Source of the DNA: CAYNDB01 sp964395915 | GTDB taxonomy: Bacteria; Nitrospinota_A; UBA7883; JAJRTC01 | DNA: 18,023 nucleotides | Direction: 5' to 3' | Assembly (NCBI GenBank): GCA_964395915.1 | Contig: CAYNDB010000047.1 | Location: 1-18,023, forward strand | Shown: one piece after another, positions 14,490 through 18,023 of the stretch | Layout of the letters: each line of letters starts with the position of its first letter | Numbering within the stretch: position 1 is the stretch's first letter | Notes under the pieces: model-generated | What the model was told of the DNA's origin: nothing | Seen by the model: only the letters and a program-made list of their open reading frames with translations | Databases searched by the model: none | Program-made: the position numbers and the translations under genes

Positions 14490-14782
14490 CCTGCCGCATC
14501 GGCTTTGCTTCCAGTCACACTCAGGTCAAGCCGGATGATTGTTCGGTCGAATTGCGCCCAAAAACGTTTTTATTGATTAATCCCTTGATTCGCGGGCTCT
14601 GAAATTGGCTACAAGATATTGATGGCCCTCCACTGGTAACAGCGCCAGATTCTGTAAAAGAGCCCCCCTTCAGCCAAAAATTTTCTAAACTTTCCCGGGC
14701 GTATTTCCGAAAGAATGATATCAACCGACGCGTTTAGGGATAAACGCCGTTTTTTAGCGATTAATGGATTAATGGAGGTTTG
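14490..14782. other. 293-bp spacer with possible structured RNA ending in a terminator
   Basis: No convincing gene is present. A long-range 7-bp perfect stem, GGGCTCT (14594-14600) with AGAGCCC (14659-14665), encloses CTGG/CCAG and TGGC/GCCA helices. A weaker bulged stem pairs CATCGGCTT with AAGCCGGATG near 14500-14540. The spacer ends in the terminator at 14730-14755. This fits either a long rpmB 3' untranslated region or a separate small RNA. Confidence 0.4.
14730..14755 (+). terminator. Rho-independent terminator
   Basis: GCGTTTA (14730-14736), loop GGGA, TAAACGC (14741-14747), then CG and six T (14750-14755). This is the cleanest terminator in the window. It lies 241 bases after rpmB and 28 bases before the small ORF. 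Confidence 0.7.
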
Positions 14783-14941
14783 ATGGTAAATTCAGTTACG
14801 GGTAGTTCCAATGTGATGAGGATACAATCACTTAGCGCATTCACCCAAAATGCGTTAAAGTCCTCGGAGGCTTTTATTCAGAAGGCGCAACAAATCACCC
14901 AGGGAGCCTCTGGAGCGTCAAAAATCAATGTAGTGGCCTGA
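14783..14941 (+). CDS. Small 52-residue hypothetical protein
   Basis: The ORF reads MVNSVTGSSNVMRIQSLSAF, continues TQNALKSSEAFIQKAQQITQ and ends GASGASKINVVA. It has a clear Shine-Dalgarno, GGAGG (14774-14778), four bases before the ATG, stronger than that of rpmB or ridA. Composition is Ser/Ala/Gln-rich with few charges, no Cys or Trp, and a central amphipathic helix. There is no signal peptide or membrane helix. It starts 28 bases after a strong terminator, so it would need its own promoter, which I do not see clearly. It vaguely recalls small alpha-helical secreted or motility-associated peptides, but I cannot place it in a family. Confidence 0.5.
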   Translation: MVNSVTGSSNVMRIQSLSAFTQNALKSSEAFIQKAQQITQGASGASKINVVA

Positions 14942-14985
14942 CAGGTCGCTATTATTGAGAACTTTGGTGGAGTGATGAATTCCTG

Positions 14986-15016
14986 GTCCATGCCCTCTGA
15001 TCGTGTGGGCATGGAC
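14986..15016. repeat. 10-bp perfect hairpin
   Basis: GTCCATGCCC (14986-14995) and GGGCATGGAC (15007-15016) pair perfectly around an 11-base loop, TCTGATCGTGT. It lies 45 bases after the stop of the small ORF and 56 bases before the ridA promoter. There is no U-tract on either side, so it is not a standard terminator; a transcript-end stabiliser or protein-binding site is possible. Confidence 0.65.
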
Positions 15017-15071
15017 ATCACAAATACGTTGGATCATAGCGCCCGCCAAAAGCATTATCGCACAAATCCCC

Positions 15072-15099
15072 TTGCCACTACCGTCTTTTAAGCTACAAT
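15072..15099 (+). promoter_or_regulatory. Sigma-70-like promoter for ridA-yicC-gmk
   Basis: TTGCCA (15072-15077), a 16-bp spacer and TACAAT (15094-15099). Transcription would begin near 15106, giving a leader of about 28 bases before the ridA ATG. Confidence 0.6.
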
Positions 15100-15133
15100 G
15101 ACACTTTATTTTTCCAACTAATGGTATCGCGTA

Positions 15134-15535
15134 ATGGAAAGAAAAATTATCCATACAGATGACGCTCCGAAAGCTGTCGGACCGTATTCCCAGGCCGTTA
15201 TAAGCTCTAATATGGTGTACACCGCCGGGCAGATAGGGCTAAGCCCGGTTACGGGCAATATTGAGGGCGATGATGTGGCAAGCCAGACACGTCAGGTTAT
15301 GGCCAACCTTGCCGCAGTATTAAAAAAAGCCGGAGCGTCGTTTGACGGTGTGGTGAAAAGCTCCATCTATATTGTAGATATGAAAGATTTTGCTGAAGTA
15401 AATAAAGTTTATGCTCAATATTTTGAAAGCTCGCCTCCTGCCAGGTCCACTGTGCAGGTAGTGGCGCTTCCTCTTGGAGCCTTGGTTGAGATCGATATGA
15501 TCGCCGCGGCTCCTGAAAGTGTGGAGGGCGAATAA
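15134..15535 (+). CDS. ridA: RidA family enamine/imine deaminase
   Basis: A 133-residue RidA (YjgF/YER057c/UK114) protein, a cytoplasmic trimer that hydrolyses reactive 2-aminoacrylate-type enamines released by PLP enzymes. The key residues are present: KAVGPYSQAV (13-22), GQIGLSP (32-38), the substrate-carboxylate arginine R104 in PPARSTVQV and E119 in GALVEIDMIA, so it belongs to the active RidA group. Length is standard with a four-residue tail. The stop lies 1 base ahead of the proposed yicC TTG start, so the two are co-translated. The ribosome binding site is weak. Confidence 0.93.
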   Translation: MERKIIHTDDAPKAVGPYSQAVISSNMVYTAGQIGLSPVTGNIEGDDVASQTRQVMANLAAVLKKAGASFDGVVKSSIYIVDMKDFAEVNKVYAQYFESSPPARSTVQVVALPLGALVEIDMIAAAPESVEGE

Positions 15536-15536
15536 G

Positions 15537-16415
15537 TTGGCGATGTCGATGACAGGTTATGGCAGGGCGGAAGCTTCCGAAAGTGGGATGCAGGTTACGA
15601 TAGAAATAAAATCTGTGAACCACAGGTTTCTTGAAGTCAATGTAAAGGCCCCTTCCCGTATGTTTCTTCTCGACGATCTCATTAAAAAAATGATTAAGGA
15701 TAAATTCGCCAGAGGCTACTTTGACGTTATGGTGGCGATGAGCGCGGATGAGGATTTGGCTACGACTGTATCTGTCAATGAATCGTTGCTCAAAGGATAT
15801 CTTGCGGCGGCAAAAGATTTGGCGGAGGAATACGGCGTCAACTATCCGCCACAAATGGGAGATTTGCTACAGATCAAGGATCTGTTTAACAGTTCGGGGC
15901 GGGAGTTTAGCCTGGATGAATGGCGAACGATACTGAAAAAGGTGATGGTCGAAGCTCTGGACCAGGTGGGAAAAATACGGGTTGTGGAAGGAGCAAGCAC
16001 GTTGGCGGACGTTAAAGTCCGGTTTGGCAAAATATCAGACCTATTAGTGGATATAAGCGCCTGGGCGGACAATTCAATACAAGACCGGTTTCTAAAGCTA
16101 AAGTCCAGAATGGAGAAGCTGACCAAAGAAGTGGGCATGGACGAAGCGAGAATTTCCCAGGAAGCGGCTGTCATGGCCGATAAAAGCGATGTATCGGAGG
16201 AACTGAGCAGAATTAAAAGCCATCTTTCGCAAGTGGACGCTCTCCTTAGTTCGGATGAGCCTATAGGCAGGAAACTTGAGTTTTTCCTTCAGGAAATAAA
16301 CCGTGAAACGAATACCGTAGGATCGAAAACCTTATCCTCCGATAGCGCAGGTCACGTGGTGGAAATAAAGAGCGAGCTTGAGAAAATTCGCGAGCAGGCT
16401 CAGAACCTGGAATGA
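15537..16415 (+). CDS. yicC: YicC/YloC family endoribonuclease
   Basis: A 292-residue YicC family protein, reported in E. coli as an endoribonuclease. The N-terminal domain starts SMTGYGRAE and includes EIKSVNHRFLEVNVKAP; the C-terminal DUF1732 domain has GRKLEFFLQEINRETNTVGSK and VVEIKSELEKIREQAQNLE. A GTG further upstream (15519) is in frame, but it lies inside ridA. The TTG at 15537 gives MAMSMTGYGRA, exactly aligned with the family start MIRSMTGFGRA, and is 9 bases after GGAGGG (15522-15527), so it is preferred; ATG 15543 is the fallback. The stop overlaps the gmk start (ATGA). The yicC-gmk pair is a widely conserved arrangement. Confidence 0.93.
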   Translation: MAMSMTGYGRAEASESGMQVTIEIKSVNHRFLEVNVKAPSRMFLLDDLIKKMIKDKFARGYFDVMVAMSADEDLATTVSVNESLLKGYLAAAKDLAEEYGVNYPPQMGDLLQIKDLFNSSGREFSLDEWRTILKKVMVEALDQVGKIRVVEGASTLADVKVRFGKISDLLVDISAWADNSIQDRFLKLKSRMEKLTKEVGMDEARISQEAAVMADKSDVSEELSRIKSHLSQVDALLSSDEPIGRKLEFFLQEINRETNTVGSKTLSSDSAGHVVEIKSELEKIREQAQNLE

Positions 16416-17035
16416 GCGGATATATTGAAGAACGGAAGGGGATACTGTTCGTTCTATCCGCCCCGTCCGGAGCAGGCAAGACAACCGTCGCCAGCATGCT
16501 TTTAAGCCGCACGGAAGGTTTAAGAAAATCGATCTCCCACACAACCCGGCAAATCCGGAAAGGCGAAACATCCGGTCTCGATTACTTTTTCGTGAATGAA
16601 AAAGAATTCAATGAGATGATTGACCGTGGCGAGTTTATAGAGTGGGCTTTAGTCCATGGAAATTATTATGGGACTTCGTTAGCTAATATAGAAAATATCG
16701 TTAAGAAAAATGGCTCCGATCTTTTACTTGATATTGATGTTCAGGGCGCCGCGACATTGCGTGAGAAAGGCGTTAACTGTTCTACAATTCTTCTTTTGCC
16801 GCCATCGATGGACGAGCTTAAACGAAGGTTGGTATCAAGAGCCGACGAGAGCGAGGAGTCGATATCGACAAGGCTTGCCAACGCCCCGAAAGAGCTTGGC
16901 GAAATTGATAAATTTGATTATGTTGTTATAAATGACGATCTGGGAAAAGCGGTTTCCGAGGTTTGCGCCATTATTATAGCCGAGCGTCTCAAGGTAGCGA
17001 ACAGGACAATAAGGCTCAAGGGTTTGCAACGCTAG
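16412..17035 (+). CDS. gmk: Guanylate kinase
   Basis: A 207-residue guanylate kinase converting GMP and ATP to GDP and ADP, essential for GTP and dGTP supply. Visible motifs: P-loop SAPSGAGKTT (16-25), the GMP-binding SHTTRQIRKGE (42-52) and DYFFV, GEFIEWALVHGNYYGTS, LLLDIDVQGA, and the lid arginines in RLVSRADESEESISTRL. The length matches the family. The first residues, MSGYIEERKG, start at the ATG overlapping the yicC stop, so it is coupled. rpoZ, a frequent downstream neighbour, does not follow; 187 noncoding bases separate it from a radical SAM gene. Confidence 0.96.
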   Translation: MSGYIEERKGILFVLSAPSGAGKTTVASMLLSRTEGLRKSISHTTRQIRKGETSGLDYFFVNEKEFNEMIDRGEFIEWALVHGNYYGTSLANIENIVKKNGSDLLLDIDVQGAATLREKGVNCSTILLLPPSMDELKRRLVSRADESEESISTRLANAPKELGEIDKFDYVVINDDLGKAVSEVCAIIIAERLKVANRTIRLKGLQR

Positions 17036-17084
17036 CGTCCACGCCGGTAAGCTAGGTTGAAATGCTTTTATTTATTATCGAAGG

Positions 17085-17102
17085 CGCAAGCGAAGCCTTG
17101 CG
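17085..17102 (+). other. Hairpin after gmk
   Basis: CGCAAG (17085-17090) and CTTGCG (17097-17102) pair around CGAAGC, and AAGGC/GCCTT offers an alternative stem in the same place. No U-tract follows, so termination is not established; it could protect the 3' end of the ridA-yicC-gmk mRNA. Confidence 0.35.
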
Positions 17103-17121
17103 GCAGGTCATCTTCCACTTC

Positions 17122-17151
17122 TTTACTGCATGATGGTTGTAGATTTAAAAT
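17122..17151 (+). promoter_or_regulatory. Candidate promoter for the radical SAM gene
   Basis: TTTACT (17122-17127), 18-bp spacer, TAAAAT (17146-17151). The leader would be about 65 bases and begins with an imperfect palindrome, GTAAACGTTTTAC. Modest match only. Confidence 0.3.
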
Positions 17152-17222
17152 GAGCGTGTAAACGTTTTACAGTAGTAAATAAGCAAATTCAGTTTATTGT
17201 GAGATAGAGGATAGATTAACCC

Positions 17223-18023
17223 GTGCCATTAAATTCTGTCCCGACTAAAGACTCTCTGGTAGAACAAGGCGTCATTGATGGGACGAAAGCGTTTACCGGA
17301 CCGTACGGACTCCAGGTCGGCATAACCGGAATCTGCAATTACGTTTGCGAGTTTTGCGCTACGTTCAGTTATCTGAAGCCTAAAGAACAACAAGACGCTG
17401 TTGTGTCGCCTCAAATTCCTTCCGGTAAATTTCTGGAGCTTGTTTCAGATGCGGCCGATATGAATGTGGAACAGATTTCGATCGTCGGTGTAGGAGAGCC
17501 GTTTCTCCATCCAGACATAATGCTGTTCATTAAAAAGATCAAGGAGCGATCGATAAGGCTCATGATAACCACCAACGGCTCGCGGCTCACCGAGCATGTC
17601 GTAGATGAGTTATGCCGGCGCAAGCTTAACATTCTGAATATATCTCTTAACTCAGCTTCGCGGGAGACTTACGCTAAAATACACGGCGATAAACAGGGCA
17701 GGTTTTTTGACCGTATCATGAAAGCGCTGGAGCGTTTTAAAATTTTAAAAAATGAAAACGGCGGGCCATGGCTTTCTCTCCGTTTCGTAATGACCAGACG
17801 CAATATCGATGAGGTGGAAAGTTTTATTCGCCTTGCCATCGAGAAAAAGGTAGACGAAATAGTTTTACAGAATTGTGTCGAGCCTGAGTTTGCCCGGGAT
17901 ATCGGCCTGAGCTTGGACGACAAAAAAAAGGTGGCGGAAGTTTTAAAAACTTTGAGAGATGAAACAAACGGCGCAAATCTTAAATCCAACATTGACTTTG
18001 TTATTGCGCGGTACAGCGAAAAC
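17223..18023 (+). CDS. Radical SAM protein (3'-truncated by window edge)
   Basis: The frame is open from a stop at 17217-17219 to the window end, giving 267 residues from the GTG at 17223, with a weak AGAGGA site upstream. The N-terminal radical SAM core has a canonical CxxxCxxC cluster, C38, C42 and C45 in GICNYVCEFCATF. It is followed by ISIVGVGEPFLHPDI (SAM-contacting GEP), MITTNGSRLT and ISLNSASRETY, as in MoaA/PqqE/AhbC-like and SPASM-type enzymes. It binds one [4Fe-4S] cluster and cleaves SAM to a 5'-deoxyadenosyl radical; the substrate is unknown. Any C-terminal SPASM or auxiliary cluster domain lies beyond the window. It does not carry the sequence I associate with AhbC, AhbD or NirJ, despite ahbAB 13 kb away. 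Confidence 0.88.
   Translation, partial: MPLNSVPTKDSLVEQGVIDGTKAFTGPYGLQVGITGICNYVCEFCATFSYLKPKEQQDAVVSPQIPSGKFLELVSDAADMNVEQISIVGVGEPFLHPDIMLFIKKIKERSIRLMITTNGSRLTEHVVDELCRRKLNILNISLNSASRETYAKIHGDKQGRFFDRIMKALERFKILKNENGGPWLSLRFVMTRRNIDEVESFIRLAIEKKVDEIVLQNCVEPEFARDIGLSLDDKKKVAEVLKTLRDETNGANLKSNIDFVIARYSEN

Noticed and set aside
14541..14560. tRNA T-loop-like GTTCGGTCGAAT
   Set aside because: No acceptor, D or anticodon arms can be built around it.
14521..14724. 67-codon minus-strand ORF in the spacer after rpmB
   Set aside because: No Shine-Dalgarno or family resemblance; the sequence is better explained as structured noncoding RNA or 3' UTR.
14975..15091. 38-codon + strand ORF after the small ORF
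   Set aside because: The ribosome binding site is too close, it contains the perfect hairpin and overlaps the ridA -35 box; coding is not supported.
14918..15154. 78-codon minus-strand ORF overlapping the small ORF and the ridA start
   Set aside because: It runs through the 10-bp hairpin and the ridA promoter, and its composition looks random.

Overview
The window is ordinary bacterial chromosome, about 90% coding, moderate GC with AT-rich spacers. No phage, transposase, CRISPR array, tRNA or rRNA gene was recognised. It suggests a Gram-negative, anaerobic or facultatively anaerobic bacterium of a deltaproteobacterial or Nitrospinota-like lineage. The clues are a siroheme decarboxylase pair (alternative heme or heme d1 route), a hybrid-cluster-protein-associated disulfide-domain protein, ApaH, PAS-rich hybrid kinases and nonulosonic acid genes. 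I cannot fix the taxon from the sequence.

Layout. (1) 1-2900, surface sugar block on the + strand: the 3' part of pseG, pseI (pseudaminic acid synthase) and a DegT-family sugar aminotransferase. (2) 3015-3991: ahbA and ahbB, translationally coupled and preceded by a 14-bp perfect palindrome. (3) 4154-5161: a protein made entirely of about ten WG repeats. (4) 5287-7128: a compact unit of a PfkB-type kinase, a small membrane protein and rsmD, with a visible promoter and a weak terminator that spans the rsmD stop codon. (5) 7139-11047, minus strand: a slipin (stomatin/SPFH) and a 983-residue four-PAS hybrid histidine kinase, separated by a 17-bp inverted repeat. (6) 11256-12062: apaH on +. (7) 12102-13496, minus: a second membrane histidine kinase with a degenerate receiver. 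(8) 13497-13960: a 464-bp AT-rich gap with no recognisable gene. (9) 13961-14489: a DUF1858-type Cys-pair protein divergent from rpmB. (10) 14490-15133: a structured noncoding stretch with a clear terminator, a 52-codon ORF and a 10-bp hairpin. (11) 15134-17035: ridA-yicC-gmk, one tightly packed operon with a good sigma-70-like promoter. (12) 17223-end: a radical SAM protein cut by the window edge.

Functionally the window mixes envelope glycosylation, tetrapyrrole metabolism, rRNA and nucleotide housekeeping (rsmD, rpmB, gmk, apaH, ridA, yicC) and signalling. I found no clear new multi-gene system. The items most worth a second look are the inverted repeat around the slipin promoter, the noncoding stretches at 13497-13960 and 14490-15100, the Cys/His cluster in the second PAS domain of the large kinase, the pseudo-receiver of the second kinase, and the uncharacterised PfkB plus membrane protein pair.
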